Virus record (IMG/VR): IMGVR_UViG_3300037245_002970
Span: 1-39,676 of that record
Length of the DNA stretch: 39,676 bases
Source of the DNA: a virus
Reading direction: 5' to 3' (one strand)
Under the pieces are notes generated by a model. That model saw only the letters and a program-made list of their open reading frames with translations. It was not told where the DNA came from and ran no database searches. A program made the translations under genes and the position numbers. Position 1 is the stretch's first letter. Every line of letters starts with the position of its first letter. Below are positions 32,438-39,558 of the stretch, in pieces.

Positions 32438-33748
32438 TTAAAAACTTTTATAAACAGGTCTTAATGAAAACCAATCTCTCATCATAATGCTATCCCAATC
32501 ATCAGGAGAACGACCAATGATAGCTTTGATTTTATCCTTTGGCACTAATGACATTTTTCCATCTTTCTCAACATCATTTAATTTTACTTGCTCCATCTCT
32601 TCAGATGTTAATTCAATTACTTGATCATCATCGCAAATCTCTCCAACCTTTCCATCTTCAATTCTTTTCGACATTCTTATTGAACATTGATTTTTTAAAT
32701 TGGTGTAATTTACATCTCCATCCTTAGCTTTTGGATCAAATATTGGCTTGCTATTATTTATAAAACCTTTACATCTTAAAACATCAACAACTCCTCCTCC
32801 AACTCCATCTTCATCTGCAATAGTATTTGAATTAGTTATTTTAAAAGCTGCCTGAATACTTCTGGCCTTTTCAACTATTTGAGGTATGCTACTTACTTTC
32901 ATCTCATATCTCTTTACACAAAGCCAACCTCTCCAAACTCTAAAAACTGTTTTATCTTTTCCTTTCCTTGCAACATCTATTGTCAAATAAGTATCATCTC
33001 CTTTCTCAATATGTTTTGCATTCCAATAATTCATGATTGCATCATAAGAAATTAAAGAACTCAAATCATCATCATATTCCCAATCGCCAAACAATAATCT
33101 CCTCCTGCTTGTTTCATCCATTTGATTAAGTGATTCAATATAACTTTCTGGAAGGAATGGATTATCTTTTGGCAATGACTGAACAAAGGCCCTATATTCT
33201 GCTATGTCCTTATTCTTATCAGCTTTATAAAACAATTTATAATTCCAATTCTTAGAAGGGTTACACGTTCCAAATATCTTTGGTATTAAATCATATTCAT
33301 TTAATTTATATCTAATCCTAGATTTTAAAACAGTCCAAGCCTTTAAAACTATTTGTGCTGTCTCATCAACAAAAGCTCCTGTAATTTCCAAAGAACCTAA
33401 ACCATCAAAATTAGGATCAGTTGGTTTTAATTTTAATTCCTTCAATAATATTTGGCTTCCATTACTCCATTGTATTACTCCAGACTGTTGCTTGTATTCC
33501 CATTGGTCACTAATTCCAAGCTCCTTTGATGTTTCAAAGAAAGTATTAAGAGTAGTTTCTTTTAATGCCTTTAGAACCTCTCTAGCCATAACCCATCTTG
33601 TTTCTGGATATGCTTGGCACATCTCAATAAGCCACAAGCATCCAAGCTTTGACTTACCACCACCTGCAGCACCCCCATAAAGTATCTCTGTTGTAACTCT
33701 ATCTTTCAAATAATAAACTGCATTCTCTTGTTTGGGTAGTAGCTTCAT
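32438..33748 (-). CDS. Terminase large subunit
   Basis: About 436 residues from the ATG at 33748 (MKLLPKQENAVYYL); a TTG three codons earlier is a weaker start. Walker A is GGAAGGGKS near residue 25, and VDETAQI near 125 is Walker B. The nuclease half has LTIDVARKGKDKT and ADEDGVGGG, an RNase-H-like pattern, and a late DDWDSI. It packages DNA into the prohead, powered by ATP. A portal gene follows as expected. Confidence 0.92.
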   Translation of the reverse strand: MKLLPKQENAVYYLKDRVTTEILYGGAAGGGKSKLGCLWLIEMCQAYPETRWVMAREVLKALKETTLNTFFETSKELGISDQWEYKQQSGVIQWSNGSQILLKELKLKPTDPNFDGLGSLEITGAFVDETAQIVLKAWTVLKSRIRYKLNEYDLIPKIFGTCNPSKNWNYKLFYKADKNKDIAEYRAFVQSLPKDNPFLPESYIESLNQMDETSRRRLLFGDWEYDDDLSSLISYDAIMNYWNAKHIEKGDDTYLTIDVARKGKDKTVFRVWRGWLCVKRYEMKVSSIPQIVEKARSIQAAFKITNSNTIADEDGVGGGVVDVLRCKGFINNSKPIFDPKAKDGDVNYTNLKNQCSIRMSKRIEDGKVGEICDDDQVIELTSEEMEQVKLNDVEKDGKMSLVPKDKIKAIIGRSPDDWDSIMMRDWFSLRPVYKSF

Positions 33749-33763
33749 AGAATACAAAGTAAG

Positions 33764-34198
33764 TTAATATTTTTTAAACTCTTTAACCTGAACTGTATCT
33801 ATTATATTTTGTGATACTAAATATTGATAAACCATTAGTGTTGAATCTGTAGTCATAACCCCTTTATACTTCTTTTGAATAGGGTTAAAAGCCTCATTAA
33901 AGAAACTGCTATCAATATCGCAACTAGATATCGTTATCATTTGATTTACAGATCCATTGTTCTGGTAATCATTTAAACTGAAATAAATATTATTACCATT
34001 TTGATTTGAGAAGATAATCTCTCTTCTGTGAATCTCGCCTGTTATCTCATCAACTACCCAATCATAACAATTCCAATTTCCTTCAAAACTAAAACTTGTA
34101 CTTGAAACAACCTCACTTAATATTAAGGGTTCTGGTAAATCATTACTTTGTGAACAGCCAATTAGTACTGTAGCTAATATTAAAACTATTTTTTTCAT
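33764..34198 (-). CDS. Phage-encoded lipoprotein
   Basis: A 144-residue protein with a lipoprotein signal: basic start (MKKIVLILATVL), lipobox IGC at residues 13-15, then SQSNDLPEP, acidic residues just after the Cys as in Bacteroidota export signals. The mature part looks like a small beta-rich, lipocalin-like domain (FEGNWNCYDWVVDEITGEI, IYFSLNDYQNN). Its position between terminase genes suggests a late accessory gene; superinfection exclusion or lysis help are possibilities (inference). Confidence 0.75.
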   Translation of the reverse strand: MKKIVLILATVLIGCSQSNDLPEPLILSEVVSSTSFSFEGNWNCYDWVVDEITGEIHRREIIFSNQNGNNIYFSLNDYQNNGSVNQMITISSCDIDSSFFNEAFNPIQKKYKGVMTTDSTLMVYQYLVSQNIIDTVQVKEFKKY

Positions 34199-34260
34199 AT
34201 TTATTTATTTATTGATTATCAATGTTAATTTTTATTAGTGCCTTAATTAATTTTAATCTT

Positions 34261-34755
34261 TTATTCGTTTCTTATATCTTCTGAACCGCAATAATTACAA
34301 GATAAATATTTAACTTGTTTTTCCTCCAACTCTTTAACCCTTTCTTTTAGCTTGGTGTTTTCTTTTTCAAGTTCAACATATCTGATATTTCCTTGAGCAT
34401 TTAACCTTACTGATTTTTCGTAATCCTCCCTCAACTGTTCGTTCTCTTTTTGGAGGGTGTTAATAAAATTAATTATTTCATTTTCATTTTTTAAAAGCCC
34501 ACCGGAAAATTGAAACTCCTTTCGTATTCTTTTTATTATTTCCTCTATTTCCATATCAATATATTTGTTTTTGTGATCTGAATTGCACCTAATTGCAATT
34601 GGTTGATAAATACGCAAAGCCTTTGTTTTAAAAACATAACACTTCTTTAAAGTATCAATCTTCATCTCATCAGATATTTGCTTTGCACTTGGTTGGGGTA
34701 ACTTGACAAACTTTGTTAAACCTGCCATTAAAAAAATAAACATCAATAATTTCAT
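34261..34755 (-). CDS. Signal-anchored coiled-coil protein
   Basis: A 164-residue protein. Residues 1-15 (MKLLMFIFLMAGLTK) are hydrophobic, a signal or membrane anchor. A charged coiled coil spans about residues 65-150, and the end has a CNYCGSED knuckle. The ATG follows the leader TTAAAGAGCA. Together with the lipoprotein it may form an envelope-facing pair; no family recognised. Confidence 0.6.
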   Translation of the reverse strand: MKLLMFIFLMAGLTKFVKLPQPSAKQISDEMKIDTLKKCYVFKTKALRIYQPIAIRCNSDHKNKYIDMEIEEIIKRIRKEFQFSGGLLKNENEIINFINTLQKENEQLREDYEKSVRLNAQGNIRYVELEKENTKLKERVKELEEKQVKYLSCNYCGSEDIRNE

Positions 34756-34768
34756 TGCTCTTTAATTT
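34755..34768 (-). promoter_or_regulatory. Leader motif variant, copy e
   Basis: Read leftward AAATTAAAGAGCAATG, one base different from the main form, ending in the ATG of 34261-34755. Confidence 0.6.
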
Positions 34769-34783
34769 AAAAATTAATATTAT

Positions 34784-34963
34784 TTATAACCACTCAAATT
34801 CTATATCCAAACCATTCAACTCATCCTCTATATCCTCAACCTGCCATTCTTCCAGATTTAATTCAACTTGCGTACTCATTACTAAATCATCAGTAAATCC
34901 CATTTTGCAAATTACCTCCTGTCCTTTCCTCCAATCCCTAATGCTAAATTCTAAAGTTTTCAT
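34784..34963 (-). CDS. Tiny acidic protein (59 aa)
   Basis: A 59-residue protein, MKTLEFSIRDWRKGQEV, ending LDIEFEWL and then TAA. It lies about 20 bp after a terminator hairpin and 15 bp ahead of the next leader motif. Composition fits the genome; function unknown. Confidence 0.55.
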   Translation of the reverse strand: MKTLEFSIRDWRKGQEVICKMGFTDDLVMSTQVELNLEEWQVEDIEDELNGLDIEFEWL

Positions 34964-34979
34964 ATCAATTAATTTTAAA

Positions 34980-35015
34980 ATAAAAAAGGGCTTAACCCTA
35001 GCAGAAGTTAAACCC
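34980..35015 (-). terminator. Terminator / leader attenuator
   Basis: Leftward GGGTTTAAC (35007-35015), a 10-nt loop, GTTAAGCCC (34988-34996), then TTTTTTATTTT. It sits between promoter P5 and the tiny gene, so it stops read-through from the terminase-small transcript or attenuates P5. Confidence 0.75.
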
Positions 35016-35078
35016 TTAATTATGTCTATTAGACAATTTCTTTAATCACTTTTTAACCACTAGGAAAGTAACATGAGA

Positions 35079-35111
35079 CAAATATATATAAATTATTTAA
35101 TAATATTACAA
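35079..35111 (-). promoter_or_regulatory. Promoter P5 candidate
   Basis: -7 box TATATTTG at 35079-35086 with a 21-bp spacer and weaker -33 box TTGT at 35108-35111, in the gap after the 35153-35542 gene. Confidence 0.5.
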
Positions 35112-35152
35112 TTTATTTAAAATACTTATCATTTTACACGCGGTGGAGACAA

Positions 35153-35542
35153 CTATTCCTCTGGCTTCACTCCAGAACCTAAACTGATAACATTAATGTT
35201 TTCTCCATTGGTTGTATGATCAACACTTTCCTTAGCTCTTCCAAAGCAATAATCCCTGTAATCCTGCATTGCTCTTGCTCTAGTCCTAGTATTATTCATC
35301 TCGGAAATTATTATCCTCAAAGCATAGGGCATTGCCTTATCACTTGCAATCTCTTTTAAGCGTTCCTCTGAGGAGTTAAATATTATTTCATACGCTTCTA
35401 CCAGTTCCGACTTTTTAAGCGGTGTAACCCCCTCAGATTTCAATTGAGCGTTAACACTCGCAAATGATTTTGGTGGCCTTCCTTTAGGATTTCCTGATTG
35501 ACCTTTCTTAAATTGATGTTCTTCTATGTCCTTTGCTCCCAT
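35153..35542 (-). CDS. DUF5681-type protein, likely small terminase subunit
   Basis: A 129-residue protein opening with FKKGQSGNPKGRPPKS, the DUF5681 motif of phage DNA-packaging-associated proteins. The C terminus is helical with basic runs (MNNTRTRARAMQDYRDY). Position four genes ahead of the large terminase suggests the small subunit, which recognises the packaging site. Function inferred. Confidence 0.65.
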   Translation of the reverse strand: MGAKDIEEHQFKKGQSGNPKGRPPKSFASVNAQLKSEGVTPLKKSELVEAYEIIFNSSEERLKEIASDKAMPYALRIIISEMNNTRTRARAMQDYRDYCFGRAKESVDHTTNGENINVISLGSGVKPEE

Positions 35543-35567
35543 GCTGTTTGTGTGCTGTTATTTTAAT

Positions 35568-35951
35568 TTATAATCCATGGCTCTCAATCCTTCTCATTGG
35601 CTTTGAATCATTCTTAACTTCTTTTTCAATAACCTCGACTTCCGTAATTGTTAACCTTCCTTTTCCTTTGTTGATTTTAAGGCTTACAACCTCCTCATGT
35701 AATAAAGAGTATGTTTTTCCTCCAAAAGTAATGTACTGGCTATCAACTATTGTTTTGAGTTCTTCCGCCCCTGCATCAACTTCAATTACTTGAGTGTTGA
35801 TCATGAACTTTTGTTTGAGCAGATAAATGGTCATTTTAACCTCATCATGGTGTCGCTCGTTGTATTGCTCCTTTTTCTTTTTCTTATCCTTCTCGAACTT
35901 CTTTTCAGCGTTCTCCAGAAGACTTAATCCAAAATTGGTGTAGTCGCTCAT
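35568..35951 (-). CDS. Charged hypothetical protein (127 aa)
   Basis: A 127-residue protein with a lysine-rich coiled-coil N terminus (residues 10-35) followed by a beta-rich C-terminal part. Its ATG overlaps the upstream stop by 4 bp. No family recognised. Confidence 0.55.
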   Translation of the reverse strand: MSDYTNFGLSLLENAEKKFEKDKKKKKEQYNERHHDEVKMTIYLLKQKFMINTQVIEVDAGAEELKTIVDSQYITFGGKTYSLLHEEVVSLKINKGKGRLTITEVEVIEKEVKNDSKPMRRIESHGL

Positions 35952-36130
35952 CTTGTTTTCTTTTCAATTATTCCTGGAACTATATCCCCTTCTCTGAATT
36001 GCTTATGAGTATGATTCCAAATGTAGACTTTTCCTCCCCATTGGATTCCATCAACTCTGCTTCCTTTTGACTTAATATTGATTTCGGTTAACATTGAACC
36101 GCACTTATCAAATAATTCTACTTTTTCCAT
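35948..36130 (-). CDS. Small beta-rich hypothetical protein (60 aa)
   Basis: A 60-residue protein, MEKVELFDKCGSMLTEI to VPGIIEKKTR, probably a small barrel. It begins about 35 bp after the dioxygenase gene. No function assigned. Confidence 0.5.
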   Translation of the reverse strand: MEKVELFDKCGSMLTEINIKSKGSRVDGIQWGGKVYIWNHTHKQFREGDIVPGIIEKKTR

Positions 36131-36165
36131 TTTTTATATTTAATTATTGTTATAAATTTTAATTT

Positions 36166-36969
36166 TTAATCCAAACCTTTAAAAGCTTTCAAAGGGTAAA
36201 AAATAAGGCTATTCCTGTAACCTCCCTTTTTAGTTTCAATTATTGGGGTTACTCCATGAATGTTTTTCCAAGCAGGATAAACTAATAAAGAATTATTTGC
36301 ACTGTCCATTGTTGCATTATAATCTGGTACATGAAGATTTCCACCCTTAGCATTGAACTTTTTTGTGATTATTACATTAACGCAATTTTTTAGGTTCCCT
36401 GCATCCCTATGAAATGGGGCTGATATGTTATAGTTAGAAATAGAAGATGTAAATAACCTTCCAAACCTATAATGTTCGGGTACTGATTCTTCAATTATAC
36501 TTTTCTGCAATTCAAATTGTTCTGGCATTATTTTTTTAATCAATTCCTCTGATTCTCTACAAGCTAACAACATGGCCTTTATAAATGTTTGAGCACTTTC
36601 CACATTATGAACAGAAGAACGGTTCGCATATTCTCTTCTCATTAATGCCTTTGGAGGTACAGAGCCTATTATACAACTCATTTGTTCAACATCAATTTCA
36701 TTAGCTTCTTTAATGCTTTTTCCCATCTGTAAAGCCCTTAGTTTACCAGCTCTAGCCATTTTAGTTTTAGGTACATTCTTACTTCTGAACTCTTTGTTGG
36801 CAATATCTACGTATTTTTTTAGATTCCCATCAATATTCTTTATGAAAAAACCAATTAAAACTCCATCCTCATAAAAAAGAGAATCTTCCTTAATGTTTGG
36901 CTCTATAAAAGGGCACTCCTTCCCAATTTTAATATTGTGTTCTACTTTTATTAAATCAATTCTCTTCAT
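36166..36969 (-). CDS. TET/JBP-like 2OG-Fe(II) dioxygenase
   Basis: About 267 residues from the ATG of MKRIDLIKVEH (36969), giving a 14-bp overlap with the methyltransferase; an in-frame ATG at 37026 is less likely. The double-stranded beta-helix core shows ISAPFHRDAGN (HxD iron ligands, H187 and D189), GGNLHVP, NIHGVTPI (distal H238) and GGYRNSL (R252, 2OG-binding). This is the pattern of TET/JBP-type oxygenases that hydroxylate thymine or 5-methylcytosine in DNA. The N-terminal region RAGKLRALQMGKSIKEANE is basic. Substrate not shown; a protein hydroxylase is possible. Confidence 0.75.
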   Translation of the reverse strand: MKRIDLIKVEHNIKIGKECPFIEPNIKEDSLFYEDGVLIGFFIKNIDGNLKKYVDIANKEFRSKNVPKTKMARAGKLRALQMGKSIKEANEIDVEQMSCIIGSVPPKALMRREYANRSSVHNVESAQTFIKAMLLACRESEELIKKIMPEQFELQKSIIEESVPEHYRFGRLFTSSISNYNISAPFHRDAGNLKNCVNVIITKKFNAKGGNLHVPDYNATMDSANNSLLVYPAWKNIHGVTPIIETKKGGYRNSLIFYPLKAFKGLD

Positions 36970-37645
36970 AACAAAAAAAATTTGCACAGGCAGGAAACCA
37001 ACTCTTTTGCCAAGTGACGAAATCACTTGAATATGAAGGAGCTTTAACCGTTTTGTAATTATTGTTTAACATTTTAACTAAATTTCTATATCTGTTTAAA
37101 GATTCATCTATATCAAAACTCCATTCAAATACCATTTTCTTAGGAAATATATCCATTGATTCTAATATTGTCATTTCAGCTCCTTCTATATCCATTTTGC
37201 AACAATGTTGACTGTCTGTGAATACTTCTGAAAAATGAATACACTCAACATTGAAAGACTGGTTACCCCAATCTTTATAAAGACTATTTCTCCAAACTTG
37301 ATTATTATTCCCGACGAACATCTTCATTTTTTTGAGATCATTTGAAACTACAGCCTTTTGATGTATCTCAGCTTCAAAATTGTTTGCTTTTAAATTCTTC
37401 TCTATCATCTTGCAATTAAAAGGGTCTGGCTCATATATTTCAACGGTTGCACCTTTTGATAACGCAAGTAATGCGAACGCACCAACATTTCCCCCCAAAT
37501 CAATCCAATGTTCATTCTCTTGGATTTTAAAGTATCTTTTTTCATAAACGTTCCTTACAATAACTTCTTCAAAAGTCTTTTCATCAGAAGTTCCTTTTCT
37601 AGCAAAGAATATAATCCCATTATGTTCAAGTTTTTTTAAAATCAT
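36956..37645 (-). CDS. FkbM-family methyltransferase
   Basis: A 229-residue SAM-dependent methyltransferase. Motif I is WIDLGGNVGAF (47-57), the acidic SAM loop IYEPDP (70-75), and CKMDIEGAEMTILE (149-162) is the FkbM signature. These enzymes usually methylate hydroxyls of sugars or small molecules. The gene overlaps the ParB-like gene upstream by 4 bp and the dioxygenase downstream by 14 bp, so the three are translated together. An O-methylation of a hydroxyl made by the dioxygenase would fit the order (inference). Confidence 0.82.
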   Translation of the reverse strand: MILKKLEHNGIIFFARKGTSDEKTFEEVIVRNVYEKRYFKIQENEHWIDLGGNVGAFALLALSKGATVEIYEPDPFNCKMIEKNLKANNFEAEIHQKAVVSNDLKKMKMFVGNNNQVWRNSLYKDWGNQSFNVECIHFSEVFTDSQHCCKMDIEGAEMTILESMDIFPKKMVFEWSFDIDESLNRYRNLVKMLNNNYKTVKAPSYSSDFVTWQKSWFPACANFFCYEEN

Positions 37646-38268
37646 AACTTCTCTTTTTCTTCTTTTAGTTTTTTAATTAAGAAACCACCAATGTAAAGCT
37701 TCTCATCTCTAAAGAACCTGATTAATTCTGCAGCTGTATTGTAATGGTCATGCTCAAATTCTATTTGAATTGCTTTTTTTACACCTTTGGTCATTGTCGT
37801 TAATTGCTCTTCTAAATCTTCATCATCTAAAATAGAGTAATCAACATCTTCCTCAACAAAAACTTCTAAACCCCAATCATTTAATTCAGAATTATCCCAT
37901 TCACTAGATATTACATCCCAATCATTTTCTCCATTATGATTATTATCCTTAATTGCAATCTCTCTTAAAACTTTTACAGGTGTTGATTCTGGAAGTATTT
38001 TACAAGGTACAGTCTTAAATTTCAACTCTTCCATTGCTCTAAACCTCATGTTCCCAGCAATCACAATGTAATTTTCATTAAATGGGTACACAACAACCTC
38101 TCTAATTTCAGTCATTATCTTACATTCTGAAATAGACTTTTTAAGAGCTTCAAAATTTTCATCCTTAATAAGTCTTGGGTTTTTCGGTAAACCTTCTAAT
38201 TGACCACTATTATTAATAATTTGTATTGGTTTTAGTTGAGCTAACTCAACGCCTTTCTTCTTTGCCAT
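37642..38268 (-). CDS. ParB/Srx-like protein
   Basis: A 208-residue protein with a ParB-type N-terminal domain: PKNPRLIKDENFEALKKSI, and the box AGNMRFRAMEELKFKTVPC (about residues 71-89). Next is NHNGENDWDVISSEW and ELNDWGLEV, a tail typical of phage ParB-like proteins coupled to modification methylases. Such domains bind DNA and may have nucleotide hydrolysis activity. Its neighbours are the methyltransferase and dioxygenase, not a ParA, so partitioning is unlikely. Confidence 0.8.
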   Translation of the reverse strand: MAKKKGVELAQLKPIQIINNSGQLEGLPKNPRLIKDENFEALKKSISECKIMTEIREVVVYPFNENYIVIAGNMRFRAMEELKFKTVPCKILPESTPVKVLREIAIKDNNHNGENDWDVISSEWDNSELNDWGLEVFVEEDVDYSILDDEDLEEQLTTMTKGVKKAIQIEFEHDHYNTAAELIRFFRDEKLYIGGFLIKKLKEEKEKL

Positions 38269-38271
38269 AAT

Positions 38272-38409
38272 TTATCTTTTTATTTTAATATTTGCTTCTG
38301 AATCAATTCTGTATTTGCCAAAATAAAAGAACCCAAAGTTCTGCCAATAATACATTGAGCAGATAAATTCAGTTCTTATTCCTGACCCTAATATTTTTAA
38401 TGCTTTCAT
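38272..38409 (-). CDS. Tiny aromatic-rich protein (45 aa)
   Basis: A 45-residue frame starting MKALKILGSGIRTEFICSM, with an aromatic run (YYWQNFGFFYFGKY), ending KIKR. It fills the gap before the ParB-like gene and overlaps the TM gene's end by about 41 bp. Real or not is uncertain. Confidence 0.45.
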   Translation of the reverse strand: MKALKILGSGIRTEFICSMYYWQNFGFFYFGKYRIDSEANIKIKR

Positions 38410-38596
38410 TTATCCAACTAATTAAGTCTAATACGATCACAATTGCTACAACCAACACTCTAACCAACCCCATAACTATTAATGGAATGAAATATGCCAT
38501 CAATGGAATATCCATCAATGGCATAATATCTATTACAATAAATAATAAAACTATAATTGTTGCTATTTTATCTATTAATAAAAAAGAACCTTTCAT
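38369..38596 (-). CDS. Small two-span membrane protein
   Basis: A 75-residue protein with two hydrophobic segments (about 10-45 and 42-62: IATIIVLLFIVIDIM, LVRVLVVAIVIVLDLI) and a basic C terminus, so it sits in the inner membrane. No family recognised. It lies between two tiny genes ahead of the modification trio; could be a superinfection or host-takeover factor. Confidence 0.6.
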   Translation of the reverse strand: MKGSFLLIDKIATIIVLLFIVIDIMPLMDIPLMAYFIPLIVMGLVRVLVVAIVIVLDLISWINESIKNIRVRNKN

Positions 38597-38784
38597 CTAA
38601 TAATATAATTTACTGTACAATTGAACTTTATTAACTCATCTATTGCTTTTTGAGTTTTTTTTGGTAAGAACTTCTTAGGAGTTTGAGATTTCATATTGAA
38701 CACTCTTAAAAACTTAGTTTTCTCCATGTAATCTGCAACATACTTCCTTTTACTTAGATAATAAATCCTTTGAGTTCCTTCCAT
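38593..38784 (-). CDS. Small basic hypothetical protein (63 aa)
   Basis: A 63-residue basic protein, probably nucleic-acid-binding by charge. It overlaps the TM gene by 4 bp and starts right after the 198-aa gene. No family recognised. Confidence 0.5.
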   Translation of the reverse strand: MEGTQRIYYLSKRKYVADYMEKTKFLRVFNMKSQTPKKFLPKKTQKAIDELIKFNCTVNYIIR

Positions 38785-39381
38785 TTATACAGCCTCTAAA
38801 AGAGCAGGTGCATCTGCAAATAATTCAGGTGCATTTCTCTTCTCTCCATTTAAATACTGCTTAACCTCATCCTCCAAATTGTCAATTATTACCTTAACAT
38901 CTCCTTCAAATTTAAACTCATCTTGATTGAATTTAATTAAAGGACTATTTAATGCAGTTTTTGAACCATTTGCATGGGTAAAAGTTCCTAAAATAATAAC
39001 AGCTCTTTTATCTTTTTCGCCTTGAATTGATCCAGAAACAGAATATCCATTAATTTCTAACTTCATTAACCTTTCTGCAATCATTTTCTCTAAATGAGGA
39101 GATACAGTTTTAAAAGCTGCTTTAGCTCCTGCCTGAAGAGTTTTAGCTTTCATTACTGTACTAACATCTAACATTCCATAACAAGCTGCTAAATACTGCT
39201 TTAAATCATAAAGCCCATCTAACAAATCATTGTGAGGTACTGCTTCATGTTTTAAACTCCAATCTTTATTCTCAACCAACCCATCCTCTTCAACATGTTC
39301 AATAAATTGAATATCTAAACCGCCAGATTTTTTAATTCTTTTAACTCCATTAACTGCTATTTCGTTTCTGATTTTATTCAT
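38785..39381 (-). CDS. Conserved-looking phage hypothetical (198 aa)
   Basis: A 198-residue protein. The region EDGLVENKDWSLKHEAVPHNDLLDGLYDLKQYLA and the beta-strand EKDKRAVIILGTFTHANGSKTALN look conserved in phages of this type, but I cannot name the function. First gene after promoter P6, so it heads the transcript carrying the modification trio. Confidence 0.65.
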   Translation of the reverse strand: MNKIRNEIAVNGVKRIKKSGGLDIQFIEHVEEDGLVENKDWSLKHEAVPHNDLLDGLYDLKQYLAACYGMLDVSTVMKAKTLQAGAKAAFKTVSPHLEKMIAERLMKLEINGYSVSGSIQGEKDKRAVIILGTFTHANGSKTALNSPLIKFNQDEFKFEGDVKVIIDNLEDEVKQYLNGEKRNAPELFADAPALLEAV

Positions 39382-39447
39382 GATGTTTTTTTTTGGAGAA
39401 CCTTAAAACTAACAATCCAGAAGGAATTGCTTTCTATGTTTAATTAA

Positions 39448-39460
39448 TGCTCTTTAGTTT
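39448..39460 (-). promoter_or_regulatory. Leader motif, copy f
   Basis: Read leftward AACTAAAGAGCATTAATTAAA; unlike most copies it does not end in a start codon, and the next ATG is about 67 bp further on. Confidence 0.5.
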
Positions 39461-39462
39461 TT

Positions 39463-39495
39463 CAAATGTAATTAAAATATTTTAAACGCACATTG
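39463..39495 (-). promoter_or_regulatory. Promoter P6 candidate
   Basis: -7 box TACATTTG at 39463-39470; the -33 position has only CAAT (39492-39495), so it is weaker. It precedes copy f of the leader motif and the 198-aa gene. Confidence 0.45.
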
Positions 39496-39504
39496 AAACG
39501 TGCG
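39487..39504 (-). terminator. Weak terminator-like hairpin
   Basis: Leftward CGCAC, an 8-nt loop, GTGCG, then TTTAAAATATTTT. In the circular reading it follows the 990-1244 gene. Confidence 0.4.
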
Positions 39505-39506
39505 AT

Positions 39507-39558
39507 AACAGCCACGATATTTCATGCGAAAAGCACGAAAACATCGTTTGGTGTTAGC
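39507..39558. repeat. Imperfect palindrome at the genome join
   Basis: ACGATATTTCATGC (39514-39527) pairs imperfectly with GCACGAAAACATCGT (39533-39547), and outer AACAGCCA with TGGTGTT extends the stem. It ends on the GTGTTAGC that opens the 127-bp repeat. No gene is visible here. Confidence 0.5.

Noticed and set aside
37642-38268. Plasmid-style ParB partitioning
   Set aside because: No ParA-like ATPase or centromere-like iterons nearby; neighbours are modification-type enzymes.
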